Source of the DNA: CAVXXD01 sp963765625
GTDB lineage: Bacteria > Actinomycetota > Geothermincolia > Geothermincolales > Geothermincolaceae
Direction of reading: 5' to 3'
Assembly (NCBI GenBank): GCA_963765625.1
Contig: CAVXXD010000010.1
Span: 62,001-126,000 of the forward strand
Length of the DNA stretch: 64,000 nucleotides
Position 1 is the stretch's first letter. Every line of letters begins with the position of its first letter. The notes below the pieces were generated by a model, which searched no databases, had not been told where the DNA came from, and saw nothing but the letters and a program-made list of their open reading frames with translations. A program made the position numbers and the translations under genes. Shown piece by piece: positions 25,987 to 36,530 of the stretch.

Positions 25987-26929
25987 TTATTTCCCGCCCC
26001 GGGCGATGTCGAAGATACGGTCGGCCAGTTCGAGGATCTCCTGGGCGGCCTCCACTCCGCTTGCCCACCTTTCGGGGATGGCCTCGAGGCCGTTAATGGC
26101 GCCGCTGACCGCTCCGGCGATGGCGCCGGTGGTATCCGCGTCCAGCCCGGCGCCCACCGCGGCGATGACCGTTCCCTCGAAATCCTCGGGGATGGCGAAG
26201 AACGCAGTAGAGGGCACTGGCCACCGTCTCCACGACGTAGCCACTGGTCCCCAGGCGGATCAGTGCTTCTTCTTCATCCATCCCCTGCTCGAGGAACTTC
26301 CTGGCCATGGCCAGGCGCTCGGAGACACCGGAAGGGCCGGCGAACTCCATCATCCCGGCCAGGAGCTCGTCCGGCTCGACGGTATCGATGGCGGCCCGGG
26401 CGATGGCGTAGGAGACAGCCCGGCTGCCGGCCACGGCTTCGGGGTTGTTGTGGGTGATGATGGAGGCCGTTTCCGTCTCCACCCTGAGGGTCTCCAGATC
26501 CCGGCAGTAAAGCAGGGCGATCGGAGCGATGCGCATGGCCGTGCCATTGCCGGCCGCCCGCTCCCCAGTCTCGCCGCTTTCCAGGGGTGAAACCCCTTCC
26601 TGCAGGCGTTTTATCGAGCAATAGGTGGCATTGCCCATGCCCCGCCAGTCGTTGCCCTCCATCCATGCCAGGAACCTGGCAGCGATGTCTTCGGGGTCGA
26701 CCCGCCCGGTGTCCGCGATACTGTGGGCATGGCAGAGCATCATCCTGGTGTCGTCCGTCCACTGGCCGGCCTGGAGGTTTCTCCAAGGCGCGGGAAGGAA
26801 GTCCGTCACCTTGCCGAGGCGGGAACGTATGGAGCTGGCCCTGGCCCCTTCCACCGGCATGCCCAGGGCATCGCCGACAGCCAGGCCAAGCAGGCAGCCC
26901 TTGTACTTTGAGCGTATATCCTGCTGCAT
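25987..26929 (-). CDS. ADP-ribosylglycohydrolase family protein
   Basis: This is a DraG/ARH-like protein of about 313 aa. The N-terminal KYKGCLLGLAVGDALGMPVE and the metal-binding WTDDTRM segment are followed by NGTAMRIAPIAL and ITHNNPEAVAGSRA. The C-terminus gives the second metal site, GAGLDADTTGAIAGAVSGAI. It should remove ADP-ribose from protein or small-molecule acceptors using two Mg ions. The ATG at 26929 follows atgggg; longer in-frame starts would run into the divergent promoter. One extra base near 26205 splits the frame. It is divergent from the C45 hydrolase at 26996 across a short AT-rich gap. Confidence 0.92.
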
Positions 26930-26995
26930 AACCCCATAATTATCGCATATTTTTTGATAATGCGTTATATTTAGCATGACCGAAAAGGTGGTGGC

Positions 26996-28234
26996 ATGAA
27001 CGGAAGAGTCCCCTTGCAGCCCCCGGATGGCAGTGCCTGGGATCTCGGGGTAACCCTTGGTACCGGGCCAAGCATGGGCCGTCGGGAAGTAAAGATGTTC
27101 GAATTCACCGGCGACCATTATGAGATGGGTTACCAGCAAGGCTTGCAGCTGCGCGAGGCGATATCGTTTTTCGCCGGGCGGTTACCTGATTTTGAACTAG
27201 TCAGGGCGGCCAGGCCTCCCATGGTTCCGGCCCGCGCTTATATCTACTTCCTGGCCAGCCGCGCCCTGAAGGAATTCCTGCCAGACGTTATCAACCACTA
27301 TCCCAACCAGCGCAAGCGGCTGGAGGGCCTGACCAAGGGCTCCCAGCTGGAGGAATCCCTCTTCCTGCTGACCATGTCGGCTGAAGTCCTCCTCACGCAG
27401 GTCAACTACCGCATGGGAGCCTGCACGGCGGCCGGCATCTCGGCAGACAGGTTCGCTCAGAACGAGCCGGTCATCATCAAGAACTTCGACTATCCCGCCG
27501 AGTTCCAGCCTTTCTACGTAACCCGTCATTCCCAGCCCCTGGAGGGCTACCACAGTGTCGACATCTCCATGGCCACCATGCTTGGCTGTCACGACGGCAT
27601 CAACGACCAGGGCCTGGCCGTGAGCTACAACTACGGCTTCGGTACCGACCTTCCCAAGTCGATGGCCAGTGTCTCGCTGATAGTACAGGAGATCCTGGAA
27701 CGCTGCGCCACGGTGGAAGAAGCGGTAGCTTACGCCACCGGGGCAAAACGGGCGGGAGGGGCGCTGCTGATGTTCGTGGACGCGCAAGGCGAGATGGCCT
27801 CGGTGGAACTCTCGCCCAACTTCTGCGGGGTGAGAGAAGCCGAGGAAGGCCTGCTCATCAACACCAATCACTTTCTGAGCAGTGAGATGACCCCTTACGG
27901 CATCCCGGCCACTGCCTACTACACCGCCCGCAACCCGCGCAGCCTGCGGGGTGTGCGGGTACAGGAGTCCAGCGAGATCCGTTATTCCCGCGCCCAGCTT
28001 CTTCTCGATGTTGAGGAGGCGCTCTCCCTCAAGGACCTGGTAGCCGCCTTCAGCGACCACGGCGAGGGCGGCAGGGGTAACGACAACAGCATCTGCCGGC
28101 ACGGGGAATACTTCGCCACGTCCTGTTCGGTGATAATGTTGCCGGCGTCCCGCCGCATCCTGGTGACCTACGGCAATCCCTGCGACTCCATCTACACCGA
28201 CTTCCCCGATGTCTTCGCGACGGTTGAAGAATAG
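26996..28234 (+). CDS. C45-family NTN hydrolase (acyl-CoA:6-APA acyltransferase-like)
   Basis: This 412-aa protein of the peptidase C45 family has the ordering YEMGYQQGLQLREAI, then GACTAAG with the likely nucleophile Cys143 exposed by autocleavage, then IIKNFDY and LLINTNHFLSSEM. Members amide-hydrolyse or transfer acyl groups; the substrate here is unknown. The ATG at 26996 follows aaaggtggtggc; a second ATG at 27074 lacks such a site. The stop TAG at 28232-28234 shares its last base with the edge of the palindromic element that follows. The gene is divergent from the ADP-ribosylglycohydrolase. Confidence 0.85.
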   Translation: MNGRVPLQPPDGSAWDLGVTLGTGPSMGRREVKMFEFTGDHYEMGYQQGLQLREAISFFAGRLPDFELVRAARPPMVPARAYIYFLASRALKEFLPDVINHYPNQRKRLEGLTKGSQLEESLFLLTMSAEVLLTQVNYRMGACTAAGISADRFAQNEPVIIKNFDYPAEFQPFYVTRHSQPLEGYHSVDISMATMLGCHDGINDQGLAVSYNYGFGTDLPKSMASVSLIVQEILERCATVEEAVAYATGAKRAGGALLMFVDAQGEMASVELSPNFCGVREAEEGLLINTNHFLSSEMTPYGIPATAYYTARNPRSLRGVRVQESSEIRYSRAQLLLDVEEALSLKDLVAAFSDHGEGGRGNDNSICRHGEYFATSCSVIMLPASRRILVTYGNPCDSIYTDFPDVFATVEE

Positions 28235-28338
28235 GGGTCAGGTCTATCGTTTATTATTTTCAACCATAATTTACCATTTTGCTGAAATCTGTCATTCCCA
28301 TTTTCTGGGAGAAAATAATAAACGATAGACCTGACCCC
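28234..28338. repeat. MITE/REP-like palindromic element, class GGGGTCAGGTCTATCG
   Basis: This 105-bp element has perfect 28-bp terminal inverted arms (28234-28261 and 28311-28338), beginning ggggtcaggtctatcgttta. It fills the gap between two convergent genes. Its outer edges complete the TAG stop codons of both genes (28232-28234 plus strand, 28338-28340 minus strand). A second copy with near-identical arms lies at 46380-46485. It could fold into a long hairpin and act as a bidirectional terminator. Confidence 0.85.
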
Positions 28339-29129
28339 TATAAAAATGCGAGGATGAGTTTTTCCACCAGCCTGGGGTTGTCAAGCTGGGGGCTGTGGGC
28401 CGCTTCGGGGACGAGGACCACGTTAGCCCGGGGAAGCAGTTCCTTCAGGCGGCGGGCCTCTTTCAGGCTGACCGTCTTATCCCTGTCGCCCCACATGAGC
28501 AGCACCGGCAGGTCCATGGCGGCGACGGCGACGGGGTCGATGGATACCCGCCGCACCGCCAAGGTGGTGGCCTTGAAGACCTCCCGGGAGATGCCGGCCG
28601 ACAGGCGAAGGTTTTCTTCCAGGACCTCGTCGGGGAGCTTCTCCGGGCAGGCCAGGGCCCGTCTGAACATGTAGGTCCTGAAGCGCCGTCCGTGCATGTG
28701 GTTATAGAGCCAGGTGCCGGGCCCGGGTGAGGTCAGGCGGGCGATGAGGTGGATAGCCTTGCGGTCGGCGGGTGTATCCATCAGTACCAGCCTGGAGACG
28801 CGGTCGGGGTGGTCGAGGGCATAGAGAAGGGAGATGGAGCCGCCCATGGAGTGCCCCACCAGGTCCAGGCTCGGGAGGAAGAGGGCGCGGCGGAGGTCTT
28901 CTATGAAGCCGGCGTAACCGGCCAGGTCAGGCACGAAATCCTCCGGCAGGCCTGAGCCGCCGTGTCCGGGCAGGTCGACGGCGATGACCCTGCGCTCCGA
29001 GGAGAGTCCTCGCAGATTAAGCATCCACATGGCGCTGGAAGCGTTCCAGCCGTGGATCAGCAGGAGCGGTTCCCCTTTTCCCCGCTGACGGTAGTTGATG
29101 CTCGCTCCTCTGACCTTAATCTCGGGCAT
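28338..29129 (-). CDS. Alpha/beta hydrolase
   Basis: This 263-aa alpha/beta hydrolase has the oxyanion segment LLLIHGWNASSAMW, the motif DLPGHGGSG, the nucleophile elbow GHSMGGS, the acid in LLMWGDRDKTV and the His in PEAAHSPQ. It resembles the small esterase / MhpC-type group; the substrate is unknown. The last codons abut a palindromic repeat element, whose edge supplies the TAG stop. The start is at 29129 with ggaggtcct close upstream. It is divergent from the MFS gene at 29225. Confidence 0.9.
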   Translation of the reverse strand: MPEIKVRGASINYRQRGKGEPLLLIHGWNASSAMWMLNLRGLSSERRVIAVDLPGHGGSGLPEDFVPDLAGYAGFIEDLRRALFLPSLDLVGHSMGGSISLLYALDHPDRVSRLVLMDTPADRKAIHLIARLTSPGPGTWLYNHMHGRRFRTYMFRRALACPEKLPDEVLEENLRLSAGISREVFKATTLAVRRVSIDPVAVAAMDLPVLLMWGDRDKTVSLKEARRLKELLPRANVVLVPEAAHSPQLDNPRLVEKLILAFL

Positions 29130-29224
29130 AGGACCTCCGTTCCCTTACGTGCCGCCGTTCCTTTCTTCTTCCGAGAAGATTATATGCCTGTCACAAAATC
29201 AGCTCGCGTTATAGAATCACCATT

Positions 29225-30479
29225 ATGAACGAGAACCGGGATTCCTGCCGCCCGAAGCTCTTCGGACTGGAGCGCAACGTCTTCGTGCTGGGGATGGTGA
29301 GCTTTTTCAACGACCTCTCCAGTGAGACCGTCTATCCGCTACTGCCCCTCTTTCTCACCGAGACCCTGGGCGCGGGCGCCCTCTTCCTGGGGCTGGTCGA
29401 GGGGCTGGCCGATTTCATCGCCAGCCTGCTGCAGGTTTTTTCCGGCTGGATATCGGATCATACCAGAAAGCGGAAAGGGCTGGCGGTGGCCGGCTATTCC
29501 GTCTCCGGCGTTGCTCGCGGCACCCTGGCCGTGGCCACCGGGCCCTGGCAGGTGCTGATGGCCTGGTTCTTCAACCGCGTGGGCAAGGGGCTCCGCTCCG
29601 CCCCGCGCGACGCCCTTATCGCCGACAGCTGCTCGCCGGAGGAGAGGGGGCGCTCCTTCGGGTTCCACCGGGCCATGGACCACATGGGAGCGCTTTTCGG
29701 CGCCGCCCTGGCCTCCATTCTCCTGGCCGCGGTGACCTCCAGCTACCGGGTCATCTTCGCCATAGCCTTCATCCCGGCGGTGGTGGGGGTGTTCCTGCTG
29801 GTGGCATTCGTCAAGGAGAGGCAGCCGGCGGCACTTCCGGCGAACTCCGCGCAAGGCGCCGCGGAAGCCGCCGCGGAAGCCGCCGTCAGGACCGGCGCCG
29901 GCGCCCCGAAGCTCAGCCTCAGCCTCAAGCCCTTCGACCGCCGGTTCAAGCTTTTCCTCCTGGCCATCCTGGTTTTCACCCTGGGCAACTCCTCGGACGC
30001 CTTCCTCCTCCTGCGGGCGCGCCAGAGCGGGGGGATGTCCGTCGCCCTCATCCCTGCCCTCTGGGGTGTTTTACACGTTGTAAAAGTTGTCGCCAACCTG
30101 AGAGGTGGGGAGCGGTCGGACCGCCTGGGGAGAAGGAGGGTCATCCTGGCCGGGTGGGTCATCTACGCCTTCGCCTACCTGGGGTTCGCGGTTGCCTCGA
30201 GCGCCACCTGGTTCTGGGCGCCTCTTCGTCTTCTACGGCCTCTACTTCATGTACGAAGGGGCCGGCAAGGCCTTCGTGACCGACCTGGTCCCGGAGGAGC
30301 TGCGGGGGACGGCCTTCGGCATCTACAACTTCATCATCAGCATAACCCTGCTGCCCGCCAGCCTGATAATGGGGCTGCTCTGGAAGGAACAGGGCACCAA
30401 TTACGCCTTCGTCTTCGGAGCGGCCATGTCGCTGATTGCCGCGGTCATACTAATCACCATTCCCGGCCGGGAGGAGTAG
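29225..30479 (+). CDS. MFS transporter (one frameshift)
   Basis: This is a major facilitator protein of about 417 aa with roughly twelve membrane helices. The signature region FFNDLSSETVYPLLPLFL, the loop FSGWISDHTRKRKGLAVAG, and FNRVGKGLRSAPRDALIAD are typical of a clade of MFS proteins annotated as multidrug or sugar-phosphate-like antiporters. A basic, Ala-rich linker (about residues 200-235) separates the halves. One extra base near 30218 shifts the frame; the C-terminus then continues FVFYGLYFMYEGAGKAF to the stop at 30479. The substrate cannot be told. Confidence 0.88.
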
Positions 30480-30616
30480 GGGCGGGCAGGGTCACCGGCC
30501 GCCGTTCGCCGATCGTCCACACAACAGGCTCGCTTACGCCGGTTGCCGCCTGGTGCGGGCTGTCTTATCATTGAAAATACGACGTGTCCACGCGTAACGA
30601 GGTAGAGGTAGGCAGG

Positions 30617-31145
30617 ATGGCAGCAACGGAAGTTCTGGGAAGGATACCCGGGCATCGCCGTCCCTCCTGATGCTGTTCCGTCCCCGGCGATATGGGGCCT
30701 GAAACTGCTTCCCGCCAGCCGTTCCCTTCTTTCCCCAAAATCCCTTCTAAACGACAAGGCGGTAGTCTGGGCGCTGGTTACCGGGTTGATCATTGCCCTG
30801 AGTTTTCTGCGTCCCTGGTACGTCAAACTGCCGGGCGGTACCTCGAGCTTATGCCTCTTTCACAGCATAACCGGTATTCCTTGCCTGCTGTGCGGCATGA
30901 CCCGCAGCCTCGCCGCCGCCGCGCGCCTGCATATCGGGGAGTCCTTCTACCTCCACCTTCTGGGCCCCTTCCTCTTCCTCTTCCTGTTGCTGTGCGTTCT
31001 GGGATCACTGACCCTGCTGGCCACCGGACAGCGTCTGGAGCTCAACATACCCGTCAACGTCCGGAACAACCTCTCCTGGTTCGTCCTGGCGCTGCTGGTG
31101 GCCGCCTGGGTGTTGAAACTGGTCGCTTTCGGGGCCAACGTGTGA
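30617..31145 (+). CDS. DUF2752 membrane protein
   Basis: This small membrane protein has the DUF2752 signature CLFHSITGIPCLLCGMTRS, preceded by helix AVVWALVTGLIIALSF and followed by two more helices (LLGPFLFLFLLLCVLGSL, WFVLALLVAAWVLKLV). The frame downstream of 30660 is clear, but no ATG or GTG exists in it. An ATG at 30617 with ggtagaggtaggcagg upstream joins it after correcting one extra base near 30650, giving about 175 aa. The function of the family is unknown; it is often next to interferon-induced-transmembrane-like or DUF4234 proteins, and one follows here. Confidence 0.7.
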
Positions 31146-31215
31146 GATTGTGAAGCTGCTGCGCAGCGCGGTGCAACGCGGAGCAGCACGTCCGGAGGAG
31201 AAAGGAGCAGACGTG

Positions 31216-31869
31216 ATGGAAGGTTACCCTCAGCCTCTTCCCCAGCCCAGCGCCCTGGACTACTGGGTCGGCCAGCGCGGCATGACCGATTTCGTCACCG
31301 ACGCCGGCACGGCCATTCTTCTCTCCATACTCACCTGCGGCATCTACGGTTACTTCATCATCTACAAGCTGGTGCAGCGGCGGGACGACCACTTCAAGCG
31401 TATGGCCGCGGTGGTGGACGCCTCCATCCAGCAACTGCGGGCCAAGGCGGCGGGGCGGGAGCAGGAGATCCAGGGGGAACTGGCCCAGCTGGAGGGGATC
31501 AAGAACCAGATGCTGATGATGGCCAGCGAGCGGGGGTCGGTCATCTGGCTGCTGATCTGCCTGTTCACCGGCATCGGCGTGTTCATCGTCTACTACCTGC
31601 TGATGGAGGACTACGCGCAGCACGACACGGTGGAAGCGCAGTACTTCACGGTGATGAGCAGCGCCCTGGCCAGGCTGGGGCTGGCCGGGCAGGCGGCCCA
31701 GGCAGCGCGCACCATCCCGGACCGCGAGTTCGTCACCTTCCTCCTGCTGAGCCTGGTGACCTGCGGCATCTACGGCTTCTACTGGATGTACGTGATGATC
31801 AAGGACTTCAACGACCACTTCATGGCCCAGGCCGCCTGGGAGGATTTCATCGCGGCCGCCCTGCGTTGA
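31216..31869 (+). CDS. DUF4234-like membrane protein
   Basis: This 217-aa protein has two copies of a helix-bearing unit (ILLSILTCGIYGYFIIYKLV and FLLLSLVTCGIYGFYWMYVM). They are separated by a coiled-coil-like segment (VVDASIQQLRAKAAGREQEI) and a third helix pair. The TCGIYG motif matches the DUF4234 family. The ATG at 31216 follows aaaggagcagacg. It lies 70 bases after the DUF2752 gene on the same strand, so the two may form a membrane-protein operon of unknown purpose. Confidence 0.75.
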   Translation: MEGYPQPLPQPSALDYWVGQRGMTDFVTDAGTAILLSILTCGIYGYFIIYKLVQRRDDHFKRMAAVVDASIQQLRAKAAGREQEIQGELAQLEGIKNQMLMMASERGSVIWLLICLFTGIGVFIVYYLLMEDYAQHDTVEAQYFTVMSSALARLGLAGQAAQAARTIPDREFVTFLLLSLVTCGIYGFYWMYVMIKDFNDHFMAQAAWEDFIAAALR

Positions 31870-31875
31870 AGAAAT

Positions 31876-31949
31876 GGGGTCAGACCCCTTCTCACTTCAA
31901 GGCCGGCCACGGTCAGAAGCGGGAGAAAGTGGAGAAGGGGTCTGACCCC
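31876..31949. repeat. REP-like palindrome, class GGGGTCAGACCCC
   Basis: Two inverted copies of ggggtcagacccc (31876-31888 and 31937-31949) frame a core containing cacttcaaggccggccacgg. It lies between convergent genes, 6 bases past the stop at 31869 and 9 bases before the stop at 31959. The core is almost identical to that of the element at 62275-62365. Confidence 0.8.
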
Positions 31950-31958
31950 AACTTTCTT

Positions 31959-34422
31959 TCAGGCTAGGCCGCGCTGGCGGAAGACGTGCATGGCCTTGGC
32001 GGCTTCTTTGCGCACGACCGGGTCTTCGTCGTCCACCAGTGCCTTGACCACGGCGACGCTCTCCAACCCGCCCAGCTGCGAAAGCCCGTAGCAGCAGGAG
32101 GCCTTGACCACCGGGTGGACGGGGCGGCGCTTCATCTGTGATGATCTTCTTCTTCAGCAGGTCCAGCATGGCGGCGGCGCCCTTCTCGGAACCCAGGCGG
32201 GTCAGCGCCAGGGCAGCGGCTTCCTCGACCCGGAAGTCCTCCTTGCCGTGCATGGTCTTGCCATCGAGGATGTTGATGAGCGCGTCGATGGAGCGGTCGT
32301 CGTAGATGCCGCCAAGCCCGCGTACCGCGGCCTTGCGCACGTCGACCACGTCGTCGCTCAAAGCGTCGAGGTAGAGCTGAAGCAGGGTGTGATCGCCCTC
32401 GCCTATCTTGGCCAGGGTGCGAAAGGCGCGGGCCCGCACCGTCGGGATGGGATTCTAGGTGAGATGCTTCACCGCGTTGATGGCTTCGTTGCCTCCCACC
32501 ATCTCCAGCAGGACCAGGATGCGTATGTAGATGTCCTCCAGGTTGTCCTTGTCCAGTTCTTCGGAGAGCGCCTTCAACGGCTTCCCGGCCCATGCCGCTG
32601 ACGATCCGGGCCAGCTGAGGGTGGATGGTCCTCGGCTTGTCCTCCTTGAGCATGGAGATGAGGTTGTGGAGAAAGTTGCTCCGGTCCATGAGGATCAGGA
32701 TGCGCGCGGCGAAGTCGCGGTTCTCCTCCTTCTCGTCGAAGAGAAGCTCCATCAGGGGGCGGCCCACGTCACGGATGTTCAGCATGCTCGAAGGCCCGCT
32801 GGACGTATGGGGCGCGCCAGTCCCCGGCGTCCAGGACGCGCAGCAGGGCGTTGCGAGACCTGGTAGAACTGGTCCAGTTGCCGCTCGAGGAAGAGGTCGT
32901 TGGCGATCTGGCCCGCGAAGCGGCAGCAGGCCTCGAGGTCGGCCGGGTCCTCTCCTCCTTCGAGGCCAGGAGTGATAGCGGGATCTTGTCGGACGATGGC
33001 CGCCTGCAGCCCGGCCTCGCGCAGGCGGTCGTAGATCTCCTCCATCATCCGGATGGCCCGCAGCCGCTTTTCCGGCTGGTCGCTGGCCAGGTTGCGCGAG
33101 GCAACGTTGAGGATCTGGTAGGCCCGTTCATGCTCCCGCAGCTGCAGGAGCTTGCGGACGATGAGGGCGATCTGGGTGTCGCTGCGCCCTTCCAGCACCC
33201 GCAGGTTGCCGGAGGAGCGGATGTCGGTGATGGCCCCGTAGACGTCTATCTCCGCCCCGGCCCGGGTGGTTGCCCATCATGTAGTCGAGGATGCCGGATT
33301 CGCGGAGCTTCGCGGTGATGACCGGGTGGCAGGAGATGTCGCTCTCGCTGTAGAGCTCGTCGATGAGCTCGTTGAGCACGGCGGAGATGTCCGCGAAGTC
33401 CTCCGGGGGCATGGAGTCGCGCCCGTCGATCAGCGCCTGGTACTTCTCGATGACCCTGTCGGTGAGGTCGGGGATGTTCTCTTCCTCCACGCCGTGCACC
33501 ACCTCGCGGCGGAACTCCGGGTCCTTCAGGGCTTCCGGTTTGTCCTCGGTGAGCACGTCCACCAGCACGCCGGGATCGAGGGTGGAGAGGATCCTGACCA
33601 TCTCCTCGTCCAGGGTGGCCCGCAGACGCCTCGTCCTCGATGCCGGTGAGCAGGGGTACATGCGGTCGACGGTGTCCCGGATGACCCCCGCCTTGCGCAC
33701 GTCCACCCCCGGCTCGGCCGCGCTCTCGGCGTAATCGAGCACGGCCTGGAAGGCCCGGTTGATCTGCGCGGGGTCCTTCAGGATCTGGGTGGCGTCCTCC
33801 CCGGACACCTCCGGCAGGTGGATGCGCCCGGTGAGGTAGCGCACGAAGACCTCGTCCTTGAACATGTCCACCGGCTCGTCGGCGGCCCTCCCGCCAGGCG
33901 CCTCCGGCCTTGAGGCTCTCGAGGTCCTGGTCCTTGCAGAGGGAGACGTAGATCTTCTCGTCGACCTTGATGCCCCGCACCCCGGCCTCGGTCCAGCAGT
34001 TCCTGCAGCCGTTCCTGGATGGTCTGGTCCGACCGCTTGCGGCTGAAGATCTCCATGAAGGCGTGGAAGTCGTCCTCCCGTCAGTGTCGGCGGTGAAGGT
34101 GATGCTGCGGATGTCCCAGAGGGAGATGTCCTTGAGGAAGGAGATCACGTTGGCCTTGGCCTGTTCGCGGTCCTCGGGTTTGAAGTCGTTGACGAGCAGC
34201 TTGCCCTCGACCTCGCTGAAGGTGATGGAGCCCCAGCTCTCGATGGCCTTCTGTATCTCCTCCAGGGCCTTGTTGACCGAAGTGACCACGATGTCGAGGA
34301 GGGCGGGTAGAGGTGGTAGTTGACCAGCGAGGCGTGGAGGGCGGTCAGGATGTTGACGGCGTCCTTGCTCAGCCCGTCGACGCCTCCTGTCCGGACACCC
34401 CTTCCAGTTCTTCGTCCGCCAT
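31959..34422 (-). CDS. HEAT-repeat domain protein (frameshifted)
   Basis: This is a large soluble protein of about 810 aa, broken by about eight one-base indels. The N-terminal part reads DIVVTSVNKALEEIQKAIES and WGSITFSEVEGKLLVNDF, as in a family with a FHA- or cyclic-di-GMP-like association that I cannot name with certainty. The middle is charged and helical (DEEMVRILSTLDPGVLVDVL). The last 250 residues are HEAT repeats (LMELLFDEKEENRDFAARIL, VRKAAVRGLGGIYDDRSIDA, VRKEAAKAMHVFRQRGLA). It probably serves as a scaffold for other proteins. The ATG at 34422 follows aaaggaccctgg. Confidence 0.7.
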
Positions 34423-34527
34423 GCCAGGGTCCTTTCGATCCTCACCCGTTTCCCAACGACCATTATAGAGTATCACGCCCGTCCCGCGCTTGTATCCATC
34501 AAGACAAGCTCAACCCGCAAAGGGCTG

Positions 34528-36523
34528 TCAGGCCAGCTGGAAGAGGAGGTTGGCGGCCCCCCCGACAGCCAGGGCCAGCAGGATGGTGAAGGCGGACACG
34601 GACAGGGTGACCCTCCACCCCATCTCCTTCCAGAGCACCGCGAAGGTGGCCAGGCAGGGGATGTAGATGGCGGTCACCAGGGCGAAGACGAATATCTGCT
34701 GCGGGGTCATGAAATCGCTGAGCGAGGCGGTCGCGGCGCCCGTGGCGAAGAGCAGCAGCATCTCCAGGGCCATCTCCTTGCGCACGAAGCCGAAGACCAG
34801 GGCCAGCCCGGCCACGGCGGGCAGCCCCAGCCATCTCTCCATGACCGGCTGGAGCGGCCCCTCCAGCTTGCCGATCCAGCCCATGGCGAAGAGGAAGCCC
34901 GATGATGAAGCTGCCGGCGATCATCAGGGGGGTGGCGATGTAGAGGAACTCCTTGAACCTCGCCCAGGTCTTGGAGAGGACCACGCGGGCCGAGGGGCGG
35001 CGGTAAGGGAAGACCTCCATCACCAGGCCCGAGGTCTCCCCGGGCAGCAGGCGGTTGAGGACCAGCCCCGCCACCACGATGAGCACGAAGAGAATGGCGT
35101 AGATGGCCAGCGCGTAGCCCCAGCCCGCGTAGCGCGACACGCCCCCGATGATCACCGCGGTGATGGCGCTGCAGGGCACCAGCATGATCAGGGTGGACGC
35201 GATGATGCGCTCGCGGCGGGTGGTGAGCACCCGCGTGCCCATGATGGCGGGGACGTTGCATCCGGCCGCGGTGATCAGCGGGATCATCGCCCGCCCGTGC
35301 AGGCCGAAACGGTGCATGATGCGGTCGGTGAGAAAGGCCACCGAGTTGAGGTATCCGGTGTCCTCCAGGACCGCCATGATCAGGTAGAAGACCAGCACGT
35401 AAGGGATGGCTATCGCGAGGACGGCCTCTATGCCGTATACCAGCCCCCATGTCAGGACGGTCCCCAGGTGGCCCTCGACCCAGGAACTCTATCAGGTGGT
35501 CGGCCACCAGGGTGGTCCAGATGCTGCTGAAACCGCGGGCCAGCAGGTCCCCCACGAAGAAGAGAGAGAAGAAGATCAGGCCCAGGACGACCAGGAGGAT
35601 GGGGATGCCGGTACGGGCTTGGTGGTGTATTCCCACAGGCGCTCGCCCCAGGTGAGCTTGCCGCGTTCCCCCCGCTCCTGCACGGCTTCGACGATGCTGC
35701 CGGCTATGCCGTAGCGCTCGCGCGCCGTCACCAGGGCCGCGTCGTTGCCGTGGCTGCGCTGTATCTCTTCGCGCGCCCGCTCCACCAGGGCCAGGGTTCC
35801 GGCGGCCTCTTCTTCTTCTTTGAGCAGCCCCAGGAACTCCCGGTCCTGCTCCAGCAGGAGCAGGGCGAGGGCGCGGGCGGGATGCCGTAGGGTATCTCCA
35901 GGCGGCTGCGGCTGATCTCCGCGGCGATCTCCCGCATGCGCCCCTCGATGTCGTTGGCGTAGTAGAAGGGGATGGGGAAGAACTCCTTTCTGCTCGTGGA
36001 TGAGGTCCAGGGCAACCTCGACCAGTTCGTCGATACCGTCGCCCCGCGTGGCCACGATGGGGACGACCGGGACGCCCAGGATCTCCGAGAGCTGCCGGGG
36101 TCGGTGGGGATGCCGTGCCGCTTGGCCTCGTCCACCAGGTTGAGGGCCACCACCACCGGCACCTCCAGGTCGAGGATCTGCAGGAGCAGGTAGAGGTTGC
36201 GGATCAGGTTGCTGGCGTCGAGGATGACCGCCACCACGTCGGGGCTGGCCTCCAGGATGCCGCGGCGGGCCACCAGCTGGTCCTCGGAGACGGCGCCCAG
36301 GGCGTAGGTGCCGGGCAGGTCGATGACGGCCATCTTCTCGTCCCCCAGCGACGGTCTCGCCCAGGTTGAAGCCGACGGTCATGCCCGGGTAGTTGGCGGT
36401 GAGCACGCCCATGCCGGTGAGCCGGTTGAAGAGGGTGGACTTGCCCACGTTGGGGTTGCCGGCCAGGGCGATGAGATGCTCGTCTTTCTCCCTCAGGGAG
36501 GAGATCTCCGGAAGCTCTTTCAC
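34528..36523 (-). CDS. feoB: Ferrous iron transport protein B (frameshifted)
   Basis: This is FeoB of about 660 aa. The N-terminal G domain shows GNPNVGKST (G1), DLPGTYALGAV (G3) and NLVDEAKRHG (G4). A helical GDI-like region follows, then the membrane part with the gating segment AGCNVPAIMGTR and FVRKEMALEMLLLFATGAAT. It imports Fe2+ across the inner membrane. The GTG at 36523 lies 7 bases after the regulator's stop, so the two are co-transcribed. About seven single-base indels split the gene; the domain order is complete, so these look like sequence errors. FeoC is absent. Confidence 0.9.
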
Positions 36524-36530
36524 GCGCGCC

